64,000 nt of DNA from NCBI RefSeq assembly GCF_051020975.1, contig NC_135034.1, positions 3,286,001 to 3,350,000 on the forward strand, given 5' to 3'. The first letter of the stretch is position 1. Each line of letters begins with the position of its first letter. Both the position numbers and the translations under genes were made by a program. The notes beneath the pieces were generated by a model. It was not told where the DNA came from. It saw only the letters and a list, made by a program, of their open reading frames with translations, and did no database searches. Source of the DNA: Osmia lignaria lignaria. Its lineage: Eukaryota; Arthropoda; Insecta; Hymenoptera; Megachilidae. This document shows positions 18,401 through 31,622 of the stretch, in pieces.

Positions 18401-20668
18401 TTAGATATGTGATGTACATTTAACAACAAAATCATTATTACCATATCTACATTAGATATAAAGTAATATACTGATTTCTACCCACAGATGAATGTACATT
18501 TAATAACAATATTATTATTACCACATCTACATTAGATATAATGTAATATACTGATTCATTCCCACAGATCAATGTACATATAATAACAATATCATTTGTA
18601 CTATATCAACATGAGATGTAATGTTATATACAGATACATTCCAACAGATCAATGTACGTACATTTAATACCCACGTCATTATTACGATACTTACATGAGA
18701 TATAATGTAATATACTGTATGCTAATAACAGATGAATGTACATTTAATAACAATATTATTATTACCATATCTACATTAGATATAAGGTAATCTACTGGTT
18801 ACTACACACAGATCAATGTACATTTAATAACAATATCATTAGTACTACATCTACATTCGATATAATGCAATATACCGATTCATTCCCACAGATCAATGTA
18901 CATTTAATCACAATATCATCAGTACTATACCTACATTAGGTATGTAATGTAGATTCAATAACAATATCATTATTACCATATCTACATAAGATGTAATGTA
19001 ATATACTGATTCCTTCCCACAGATCAATGTACACTTAATAACAATATCATTATTACTATATCTACAGTAGATATAAGGTCATATACAGATTCATTCCCAC
19101 AGATCAATGTACATTTAATAACAATATCATTAGTACTATACCCACATTAGATATGTAATGTACATTTACAAACAATATCATTATTACCATATCTACATTC
19201 GATATAATGTAATATACTGATTCATTCCCACAGATCAATGTACATTTAATAAGAATATCATTGGTACTATATCAACATTCGATATAGTGTAATATATTGA
19301 TTCATTCCCACAGATCAATGTACATATAATACCAATATCATTAGTACTACATTTACATTCGATATAATGTAATATACCGATTCATTCCCACAGATCAATG
19401 TACATTTAATCACAATATCATCAGTACTATACCTACATTAGATATGTAATGTAGATTTAATAACAATATCATTATTACCATATCTACATAAGATATAATG
19501 TAATATACTGATTCCTTCCCACAGATCAATGTATGTTTAATAACAATATCTTTGGTACTATATCTACATTAGATATGTAATGTACATTTAATAACAAAAT
19601 CGTTACTACCATATCTACATTAGATATAATGTAATATACTGATTCCTTCCCACAGATCAATGCAGATTTAATAACAATATCATTATTACTATATCTACAG
19701 TACATATAATGTCATATGCAGATTCATTCCCACAGATCAATGTACATTTAATAACAATATCATTAATACTATACCTACATTAGATATGTAATGTACATCT
19801 AAAAACAATATCATTATTACCATATCTACATTAGATATAATGTAATATACTGATTCCTTCCCACAGATCAATGTACATTTAATAACAATATCATTGGTAC
19901 TATATCTACACTCGATATAATGTCATATAGTGATACATTCCAACAGATCAATGTACCTACATTCAGTACCAGTGTCATTATTACCATATCTGCACGAGAT
20001 ATAATGTAATATACTGATTCGATGCCACAGATCAATGTACATTTAATAACAATATTATTATTACCATATCTACATTAGATATAATGTAATATACTGATTC
20101 ATTCCCACAGATCAATGTACATATAATAACAATATCATTTGTACTATATCAACATTAGATGTAATGTTATATACAGATACATTCCAACAGATCAATGTAC
20201 CTACATTTAATACCCACGTCATTATTACGATACTTACATGAGATATAATGTAATATACTGTATGCTAATAACAGATGAATGTACATTTAATAACAATATT
20301 ATTATTACCATATCTACATTAGATATAATGTAATATACTGATTCCTTCCGACAGATCAATGTACATATAATAACAATATCGTTAGTACTATATCTACATT
20401 AGATATAATGTTATATACAGATACATTCCAACAGATCAATGTACCTACATTTAATACCCACGTCATTATTACGGTACTTACATGAGATATAATGTAATAT
20501 ACTGTATGCTAATAACAGATGAATGTACATTTAATAACAATATTATTATTACCATATCTACATTAGATATAAGGTAATCTACGGGTTACTACACACAGAT
20601 CAATGTACATTTAATAACAGTATCATTAGTACTACATCCACATTCGATATAATGTAATATACCGATTC
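15483..20668 (+). repeat. Satellite higher-order repeat, copy D (5,186 bp)
   Basis: Third complete 5,186-bp unit. I saw about eight single-base differences from copies B and C, for example near 17,667 (GAATGTCATT), 18,198, 18,410, 18,555, 19,534, 20,024, 20,428 and 20,619. That is roughly 0.2 percent, so this copy is slightly older than the B/C pair but part of the same recent expansion. It has no gene content. Confidence 0.95.
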
Positions 20669-23600
20669 ATTCCCACAGATCAATGTACATTTAATCACAA
20701 TATCATCAGTACTATACCTACAATAGATATGTAATGTAGATTTAATAACAATATCATTATTACCATATCTACATAAGATATAATGTAATATACTGATTCC
20801 TTCCCACAGATCAATGTACATTTAAAAACAATATCTTTGGTACTATATCTACATTAGATATGTAATGTACATTTAACACCAAAATCATTATTACCATATC
20901 TACATTAGATATAATGTAATATACTGATTCCTTCCCACAGATCAATGTACATTTAATAACAATATCATTATTACTATATCTACATTCGATATAATGTAAT
21001 ATACTGATTCATTCCCACAGATCAATGTACATATAATACCAATATCATTAGTACTACTTCTACATTAGATATGTCATGTACAATTAATAACAATATTATT
21101 ATTACCATATCCACATTTGATATACCATAATATACTGATTACTACCCACAGATCAGTGTACATTTAATACCAATAATATTAGTACTATGTCTACATTAGA
21201 TATGTAATGTACATTTAACAACAAAATCATTACTACCATATCTACATTAGATATAATGTAATATACTGATTCCTTCCCACAGATCAATGCAGATTTAATA
21301 ACAATATCATTATTACTATATCTACAGTACATATAATGTCATATGCAGATTCATTCCCACAGATCAATGTACATTTAACAACAATATCATTATTACTATA
21401 TCTACATTTGGTATAATGTTATATACAGATACATTCCAACAGACCAATGTACCTACATTTAATACCCATGTCATTATTACGATACCTACATAAGATATAA
21501 TGTAATATACTGATTTCTACCCACAGATGAATGTACATTTAATAACAATATTATTATTACCATATCTACATTAGATATAATGTAATATACTGATTCATTC
21601 CCACAGATCAATGTACATATAATAACAATATCATTTGTACTATATCCACATTAGATGTAATGTTATATACAGATACATTCCAACAGATCAATGTACCTAC
21701 ATTTAATACCCACGTCATTATTACGACACTTACATGAGATATAATGTAATATACTGTATGCTAATAACAGATGAATGTACATTTAATAACAATATTATTA
21801 TTACCATACCTACATTAGATATAAGGTAATCTACTGGTTACTACACACAGATCAATGTACATCTAATACCAATATCATTAGTACTATATCTACATTAGAT
21901 ATGTAATGTACATTTAACAACAAAATCATTATTACCATATCTACATTAGATATAATGTAATATACTGATTCCTTCCCACAGATCAATGCAGATTTAATAA
22001 CAATATCATTATTACTATATCTACAGTACATATAATGTCATATGCAGATTCATTCCCACAGATCAATGTACATTTAATAACAATATCATTAATACTATAC
22101 CTACATTAGATATGTAATGTACATCTAAAAACAATATCATTATTACCATATCTACATTAGATATAATGTAATATACTGATTCCTTCCCACAGATCAATGT
22201 ACATTTAATAACAATATCATTGGTACTATATCTACACTCGATATAATGTCATATAGTGATACATTCCAACAGATCAATGTACCTACATTCAGTACCAGTG
22301 TCATTATTACCATATCTGCACGAGATATAATGTAATATACTGATTCGATCCCACAGATCAATGTACATATAATAACAATATCATTTGTACTATATCAACA
22401 TTTGATATAATGTAATATACTGATTCCTTCCCACAGATCAATGTACATTTAATAACAATATCATTACTACTATATCTACATTTGGTATAATGTTATATAC
22501 AGATACATTCCAACAGACCAATGTACCTACATTTAATACCCATGTCATTATTACGATACCTACATAAGATATAATGTAATATACTGATTTCTACCCACAG
22601 ATGAATGTACATTTAATAACAATATTATTATTACCACATCTACATTAGATATAATGTAATATACTGATTCATTCCCACAGATCAATGAACATATAATAAC
22701 AATATCATTTGTACTATATCAACATGAGATGTAATGTTATATACAGATACATTCCAACAGATCAATGTACGTACATTTAATACCCACGTCATTATTACGA
22801 TACTTACATCAGATATAATGTAATATACTGTATGCTAATAACAGTTGAATGTACATTTAATAACAATATTATTATTACCATATCTACATTAGATATAAGG
22901 TAATCTACTGGTTACTACACACAGATCAATGTACATTTAATAACAATATCATTAGTACTACATCTACATTCGATATAATGTAATATACCGATTCATTCCC
23001 ACAGATCAATGTACATTTAATCACAATTTCATCAGTACTATACCTACATTAGATATGTGATGTAGATTTAATAACAATATCATTATTACCATATCTACAT
23101 AAGATATAATGTAATATACTGATTCCTTCCCACAGATCAATGTACACTTAATAACAATATCATTATTACTATATCTACAGTAGATATAATGTCATATACA
23201 GATTCATTCCCACAGATCAATGTACATTTAATAACAATATCCTTAGTGCTATACCCACATTAGATATGTAATGTACATTTACAAACAATATCATTATTAC
23301 CATATCTACATTCGATATAATGTAATATACTGATTCATTCCCACAGATCAATGTACCTACATTTAATACCAATGTCATTATTAGGATACCTACATGAGAT
23401 ATAATGTAATATACTGATTGCTACCCACAGATCGATGTACATTTAATAACAATATCATTAGTACTATATCTACATTAGATATGTGACGTACAATTAATAA
23501 CAATATTATTATTACCATATCCACATTTGATATAACATAATATACTGATTACTACCCACAGATCAGTGTACATTTAATACCAATAATATTAGTACTATGT

Positions 23601-26600
23601 CTACATTAGATATGTAATGTACATTTAACAACAAAATCATTATTACCATATCTACATTAGATATAATGTAATATACTGATTCCTTCCCACAGATCAACGT
23701 AGATGTAATAACAATATCATTATTACTATATCTACAGTATATATAATGTCATATACAGATTCATTCTCACAGATCAATGTACATTTAATAACATTATCAT
23801 TAGTACTATATCTATATTAGATATGTAATGTTCATTTAATAACAATATCATTATTACCATATCTACATTAGATATAATGTAATATACTGATTCCTTCCCA
23901 CAGATCAATGTACATTTAATAAGAATATCATTGGTACTATATCAACATTCGATATAGTGTAATATATTGATTCATTCCCACAGATCAATGTACATTTAAT
24001 AACAATATCATTATTACTATATCTACAATAGATATAACGTCATATACAGATACATTCCAACAGATCAATGTACATTTAATACCAATATCATTAGTACTAT
24101 ATCTACATTAGATATGTAATGTACATTTAACAACAAAATCATTATTACCATATCTACATTAGATATAAAGTAATATACTGATTCCTTCCCACAGATCAAT
24201 GTACATTTAATAACAATATCATTATTACTATATCTACAATAGATATAATGTCATATACAGATACATTCCAACAGATCAATGTACATTTAATACCAATATC
24301 ATTAGTGCTATGACTACATTAGATATGTAATGGACATTTAACAACAAAATCATTATTACCATATCTACATTAAATATAATGTAATATACAGATTCCTTCC
24401 CACAGATCAATGAAGATTTAATAACAATATCATTATTACTATATCTACATTCGATATAATGTAATATACTGATTCATTCCCACAGATCAATGTACCTACA
24501 TTTAATACCAATGTCATTATTAGGATACCTACATGAGATATAATGTAATATACTGGTTGCTACCCACAGATCGATGTACATTCAATAACAATATCATTAG
24601 TACTATATCTACATTAGATATGTAACGTACAATTAATAACAATATAATTATTACCATATCCACATTTGATATAACATAATATACTGATTACTACCCACAG
24701 ATCAGTGTACATTTAATACCAATAATATTAGTACTATGTCTACATTAGATATGTAATGTACATTTAACAACAAAATCATTATTACCATAACTACATTAGA
24801 TATAATGTAATATACTGATTCCTTCCCACAGATCAATGTAGATTTAATAACAATATCGTTATTACTATATCTACAGTATATATAATGTCATATACAGATA
24901 CATTCCAACAGATCAATGTACATTTAATACCAATATCATTAGTACTATATCTACATTAGATATGTAATGTACATTTAACAACAAAATCATTATTACCATA
25001 TCTACATTAGATATAAAGTAATATACTGATTTCTACCCACAGATGAATGTACATTTAATAACAATATTATTATTACCACATCTACATTAGATATAATGTA
25101 ATATACTGATTCATTCCCACAGATCAATGTACATATAATAACAATATCATTTGTACTATATCAACATGAGATGTAATGTTATATACAGATACATTCCAAC
25201 AGATCAATGTACGTACATTTAATACCCACGTCATTATTACGATACTTACATGAGATATAATGTAATATACTGTATGCTAATAACAGATGAATGTACATTT
25301 AATAACAATATTATTATTACCATATCTACATTAGATATAAGGTAATCTACTGGTTACTACACACAGATCAATGTACATTTAATAACAATATCATTAGTAC
25401 TACATCTACATTCGATATAATGCAATATACCGATTCATTCCCACAGATCAATGTACATTTAATCACAATATCATCAGTACTATACCTACATTAGATATGT
25501 AATGTAGATTCAATAACAATATCATTATTACCATATCTACATAAGATGCAATGTAATATACTGATTCCTTCCCACAGATCAATGTACACTTAATAACAAT
25601 ATCATTATTACTATATCTACAGTAGATATAATGTCATATACAGATTCATTCCCACAGATCAATGTACATTTAATAACAATATCATTAGTACTATACCCAC
25701 ATTAGATATGTAATGTACATTTACAAACAATATCATTATTACCATATCTACATTCGATATAATGTAATATACTGATTCATTCCCACAGATCAATGTACAT
25801 TTAATAAGAATATCATTGGTACTATATCAACATTCGATATAGTGTAATATATTGATTCATTCCCACAGATCAATGTACATATAATACCAATATCATTAGT
25901 ACTACATTTACATTCGATATAATGTAATATACCGATTCATTCCCACAGATCAATGTACATTTAATCACAATATCATCAGTACTATACCTACATTAGATAT
26001 GTAATGAGGATTTAATAACAATATCATTATTACCATATCTACATAAGATATAATGTAATATACTGATTCCTTCCCACAGATCAATGTATATTTAATAACA
26101 ATATCTTTGGTACTATATCTACATTAGATATGTAATGTACATTTAATAACAAAATCATTACTACCATATCTACATTAGATATAATGTAATATACTGATTC
26201 CTTCCCACAGATCAATGCAGATTTAATAACAATATCATTATTACTATATCTACAGTACATATAATGTCATATGCAGATTCATTCCCACAGATCAATGTAC
26301 ATTTAATAACAATATCATTAATACTATACCTACATTAGATATGTAATGTACATCTAAAAACAATATCATTATTACCATATCTACATTAGATATAATGTAA
26401 TATACTGATTCCTTCCCACAGATCAATGTACATTTAATAACAATATCATTGGTACTATATCTACACTCGATATAATGTCATATAGTGATACATTCCAACA
26501 GATCAATGTACCTACATTCAGTACCAGTGTCATTATTACCATATCTGCACGAGATATAATGTAATATACTGATTCGATCCCACAGATCAATGTACATTTA

Positions 26601-27223
26601 ATAACAATATTATTATTACCATATCTACATTAGATATAATGTAATATACTGATTCATTCCCACAGATCAATGTACATATAATAACAATATCATTTGTACT
26701 ATATCAACATTAGATGTAATGTTATATACAGATACATTCCAACAGATCAATGTACCTACATTTAATACCCACGTCATTATTACGATACTTACATGAGATA
26801 TAATGTAATATACTGTATGCTAATAACAGATGAATGTACATTTAATAACAATATTATTATTACCATATCTACATTAGATATAATGTAATATACTGATTCC
26901 TTCCCACAGATCAATGTACATATAATAACAATATCGTTAGTACTATATCTACATTAGATATAATGTTATATACAGATACATTCCAACAGATCAATGTACC
27001 TACATTTAATACCCACGTCATTATTACGGTACTTACATGAGATATAATGTAATATACTGTATGCTAATAACAGATGAATGTACATTTAATAACAATATTA
27101 TTATTACCATATCTACATTAGATATAAGGTAATCTACGGGTTACTACACACAGATCAATGTACATTTAATAACAATATCATTAGTACTACATCCACATTC
27201 GATATAATGTAATATACCGATTC
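20669..27223 (+). repeat. Satellite higher-order repeat, copy E (expanded, 6,555 bp)
   Basis: A longer HOR copy. It keeps the ~295-bp stretch (about 24,330-24,625) that A has and B-D lack. It also contains a 1,074-bp extra block, 21,512-22,585: sequence starting at 22,586 resumes what copy D has at 16,326. The inserted block is not a copy of its immediate neighbour. Its second half (about 21,950-22,350) closely matches the distal HOR segment at about 19,628-20,040, suggesting unequal exchange or gene conversion between non-equivalent positions. Confidence 0.9.
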
Positions 27224-29056
27224 ATTCCCACAGATCAATGTACATTTAATCACAATATCATCAGTACTATACCTACAATAGATATGTAATGTAGATTTAA
27301 TAACAATATCATTATTACCATATCTACATTAGATATAATGTAATATACTGATTCCTTCCCACAGATCAATGTACATTTAATAACAATATCATTATTACTA
27401 TATCTACATTCGATATAATGTAATATACTGTTTCATTCCCACAGATCAATGTACATATAATACCAATATCATTAGTACTATTTCTACATTAGACATGTAA
27501 TGTACAATTAATAACAATATTATTATTACCATATCCACGTTTGATATAACATAATATACTGATTACTACCCACAGATCAATGTACATTTACTAACAATAT
27601 CATTAGTACTATGTCTACATTAGATATGTAACGTACATTTAACAACAAAATCATTATTACCATATCTACATTAGACATAATGTAATATACTGATTCCTTC
27701 CCACAGATCAATGTAGATTTAATAACAATATCATTATTACTATATCTACAGTACATATAATGTCATACACAGATTCATTCCCACAGATCAATGTACATTT
27801 AATAACAATATCATTAGTACTATATCTACATTAGATATGTAATGTTCATTTAATAACAATATTATTATTACCATATCTACATCACATATAATGTAATATA
27901 CTGATTCATTCCCACAGATCAATGTACATTTAATAACAATATCATTATTACTATATCTACATTAGATATGTATTGTACATCCAAATATAATATCTATATT
28001 ACCATATCTACATTACATATAATGTAATGTACGGATTCCTTTCCACAGTTCAATGTATATTTAATAACAATATCATTAGTACTATATCTACATTAGATAT
28101 GTAATATTCATATAATAACAATATCATTAGTACTATATCATCATTACAGAGGTAATGTACAATTAATAACAATATCATTGCTAACATATCTACATTAGAT
28201 ATAATGTAATATACGGATTCCTTCCCACACATCAATGTACGTTTAATAACAATATCATTAGCACATATCTACATTCGATATAATGTAATCTACTGATACA
28301 TTCCCACAGATCAATGTACATTTAATAACAATATCATTATTACTATATCTACATTCGATATAATAACATATTCAGATTCATACCCACAGATCAATGTACA
28401 TTTAATAACAACATCATTAGTACTATATCTACATTCGATATAATGTAATATAATGATTCCTTCCCACAGATCAATGTACATTTACTAACAATATCATTAG
28501 TACTTTATCTACATTCGATATAATGTAATGTACTGATTCATTCCCACAGGTCAATGTGCATTTAATAACAATATCATTATTACTATATCGACATTCGATA
28601 TAATGTAATATACTGATTCGTTCCAACAAATCAATGTACATTTAATAACAATATCATTAGTACTATATCTACATAAGATATGTAATGTACATTTGAAAAT
28701 AATATCATTATTACCATATCTACATTAGACATAATGTAATATACGGATTCTTTCCCACAGATCAATGTTAATTTAATAACAATATCATTGGTACTATGTC
28801 TACATTCGATATGTAATGTACATTAAACAACAAAATCATTATTACCATATCTACATTAGATATAATGTAATATACTGATTCCGTCCCACAGATCAATGTA
28901 CATTTAATAACAATATCATTAGTACTATATCTACATTGGACATGTAATGTACATTTAATAACAATATCATTATTACCATATCTACATTAGATATAATGTA
29001 ATATACTGATTCCTTCCCACAGATCAATGTACATTTAATAACAATATCATTATTAC
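27224..29056 (+). repeat. Diverged plus-oriented satellite, array edge
   Basis: Monomers of the same family in the same orientation as the HOR array. They no longer follow the HOR order beyond the first few hundred bases and carry more private substitutions, for example CATCCAAATATAATATC near 27,978 and an irregular unit at about 28,080-28,160. This is the expected picture at the edge of a homogenising array. The orientation changes abruptly at about 29,056. Confidence 0.9.
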
Positions 29057-30190
29057 ATTACATCCAATGTAGATATAGTACCAATCACATTGCTATTAAA
29101 TGTAGGTACATTGATCTGTGGGAAGGGATCAGTATATTACATTATATCTAATGTAGATATAGTAATAATGATATTGTTATTAAATGTAGGTACATTGACC
29201 TGTGGCAAGGGATTAGTATAATACATTCTATCCGATGTAGATGTAGTATGAATGATGTTGCTATTAAATGTACATTGATCTGTGGGATGTAATCACTATA
29301 TTACATTAAACCTAATGTAGATACTGTAATAATGATATTGCTATTATATGTACACTGATCTGTGGGATGTAATCACTATATTACATTATAACTAATGCAG
29401 ATATAGTAATAACGATATTGCGATTATACGTACAGTGATCTGTGGGAAGTTATCACTATATTACATTACACATAATGTAGATATAATAATAATGATATTG
29501 TTATTAAATGTACATTGATCTGTCGGAAATAATCAGTATATTACATTATATCCAATGTGTATATAGTATAAATGAAATTGTTGTTAAATTTAGGTAAACT
29601 GATCTGTGGGAAGGGATCAGTATATTCCGTTATATCCAATGTAGATATAGTATGAATGATGTTGTTATTAAATGTACATTGATCTGTAGGAAGGAATCAG
29701 TATATTACATTGTATCCAATGTAGATATAGTATGAATGATTTTGTTATTAAATGTAACTTGATCTGTGGGATGGAATCAGTATATTACATTATATCTAAT
29801 GTAGATATAGTACCAATTATATTGTTATTAAATTTTCGTACATTGATCTGTGGGAAGGGATCAGAATATTACATTATATCTAATGTAGATACAGTAATAA
29901 TGATATCGCTACTAAATGTACATTGATGTGTGGGAAGGAATCAGTATATTACTTACATTATATCTAATGTAGATATAGTAATAGTGATATCGCTATTAAA
30001 TGTACCTTGATCTGTGGGAAGGGATCAGTATATTACATTATATTTAATGTAGATATAGTAATAATGACATCGCTATTAAATGTACATTGATCTGTGGGAA
30101 GTAATCACTATATTACATTATACCTAATGTAGATATAATAATAATGATATTGTTATTACATGTACATTGATCTGTGGGAAGGGATCAGTA
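29057..30190 (-). repeat. Satellite block in inverted orientation
   Basis: The same monomer is read on the minus strand here: the plus strand shows CATTGATCTGTGGGAAGG, the reverse complement of the array core. The junction lies within ATTATTACATTACATCC at about 29,050-29,060. Its variants (TGGATATAATG, CATTCATACTAT, GTGATTACATCCCACAG, AATAGCGATATC when reverse-complemented) are those of the right-hand block at 41,088-43,090 rather than those of the HOR array. Small open frames such as 29,732-29,926 are repeat by-products. Confidence 0.9.
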
Positions 30191-30979
30191 TATTTCTATT
30201 TTCTATATCATTTATACCAATATTCCATAGCTATTAATAATATCTACTTCATTGTTAAATTGGGTACCAAATACATTTCAGTTTTCGGAGGCGGCGCAAA
30301 ATTAAAAATACCCGATATACGATGCTGCCAATAACGATTCGACTGCGGTATGGGAAACCTGGTAATTAATAGATACGTCAGAAAACATTCGTATTTGTAA
30401 CGATTGTATCAGAAGTTGGTAGCACTTCTGATGTACATGTATACTGCAATTCTCGGGAGACCACACTTAACTCGCGCAGCTCACTAGGTTTAGGGACATT
30501 TTTAATAACGTGTGTCATTCCTCTCTTCAGCTTGCTTTTTACTTTGCGATCATTTAAATGGTGGACAGAAATATATGATGTACGATAACTGATACGCGAT
30601 GACGATATGGTAAAGATACACGATACAGCGAAGTTTCTATTACTTTTCAATGAAAAAAATTATATCAGACACGTTATTAAAAATGTCCCCAAACCTACTG
30701 AGCTGCGCGAGTTAAGTATGGTCTCTCGTGAACTGCAGTATAGTTCATCCGCAATGAGTATGTTGATTCCCGTTGAATGTTGTTTACTTGAAATTATCAA
30801 ATGGGTCATTTGTCATATGTTGCCGACCCCTGAACGAGGATCTTCCTAGTAGAAGAAAAGTTTATAATTTTGCGCCGCCTCCGAAAACTATCTAAAGCCT
30901 ATTTAAATCCTATTTAACGATTAAGTAGATATTATTAATAGCTATGGAATATTGGTATAAATGAAATAGAAATTATTTG
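30191..30979. mobile_element. Foldback/MITE-like palindromic element at the satellite edge
   Basis: About 110-bp outer inverted repeats: 30,191-30,305 (TTTATACCAATATTCCATAG ... TTTTCGGAGGCGGCGC) pair with 30,868-30,979. A second inverted pair lies inside, about 30,400-30,530 against 30,655-30,760. Because of this inner pair both strands encode nearly the same peptide: minus strand HVIKNVPKPSELRELS within 30,378-30,650, and plus strand HVIKNVPKPTELRELS within 30,607-30,849. The peptide looks like a fragment of a coding exon that I do not recognise. No clear target duplication was found, so family assignment is open. Confidence 0.7.
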
Positions 30980-31620
30980 ACACTTTTTAGTGCATTTCGA
31001 AGTCGGATGTTTTTTTTGTTAAAAATTATTTTATTTCACACTTTTTAGTGGAATTAGATGAACGAAAAATATTTGTAGGATGCCGTTATATGGTTTTCCG
31101 TTCTTAATAGTTAAGTAAGGATCAAATACAGGTGATTAATAATAAAAAAAGGAAGTACAACCTGTACCATTTTTTTTTATAAGTGACTAACTTTATTATG
31201 TAATTAATAAAAACTTGACTGAACTATATTTCCCCTACCCCCCCCCCCCCCTATTCCCCTACCGCCCTTCCCCTTCCGTCCCGGTACCCCTTCAAGCGCC
31301 GCGACCTACCAGCCGCTACTCCCCTCTCTGTAATGTAAAAATTGAAATTATTAGATATGTATTTTTTTTTCACAGAATATTATTATTATAAATATTCGCC
31401 CTTATATTGAACAACAGAGATGTTCTGATAAGGGCAATATTGTATTCCTCTGTACGAGGCAAGAATTCATAGTATAATAAAAAATAATCTGTAATACATA
31501 CTTCGCGGTGGCCTACCCGCCACCTTCTTCTCCTCCTCCTGAGGGAGGGGCTCCTCCCACGGTTGGTCGCCCTGTCCATGCTGAGGGAGGAGCTCCTCCC
31601 TCAGTTGTAGCAATTGTTGC
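30980..31620. other. Intergenic AT-rich stretch with a C14 run and LINE-tail-like motif
   Basis: No gene seen. It contains TTCGAAGTCGGAT at about 31,004, the motif that also ends the LINE-like tail at 41,087; two copies of CACTTTTTAGTG near 30,982 and 31,040; a run of 14 C at 31,238-31,251 inside a pyrimidine-rich tract; and, at 31,581-31,604, a perfect 24-bp palindrome centred on GGAGCTCC. A partner-like GAGGGAGGGGCTCCTCCC sequence lies just upstream at about 31,540. Confidence 0.6.
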
Positions 31621-31622
31621 TC

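Noticed and set aside
1..29056. CRISPR-like array of short repeats and spacers
   Set aside because: There are no unique spacers between identical direct repeats. The whole sequence is diverged tandem monomers, and the genome is eukaryotic.
31236..31262. G-quadruplex or telomere-like tract at the C14 run
   Set aside because: It is a homopolymer with irregular flanks, not a telomeric repeat; a quadruplex on the G strand is possible but unsupported.
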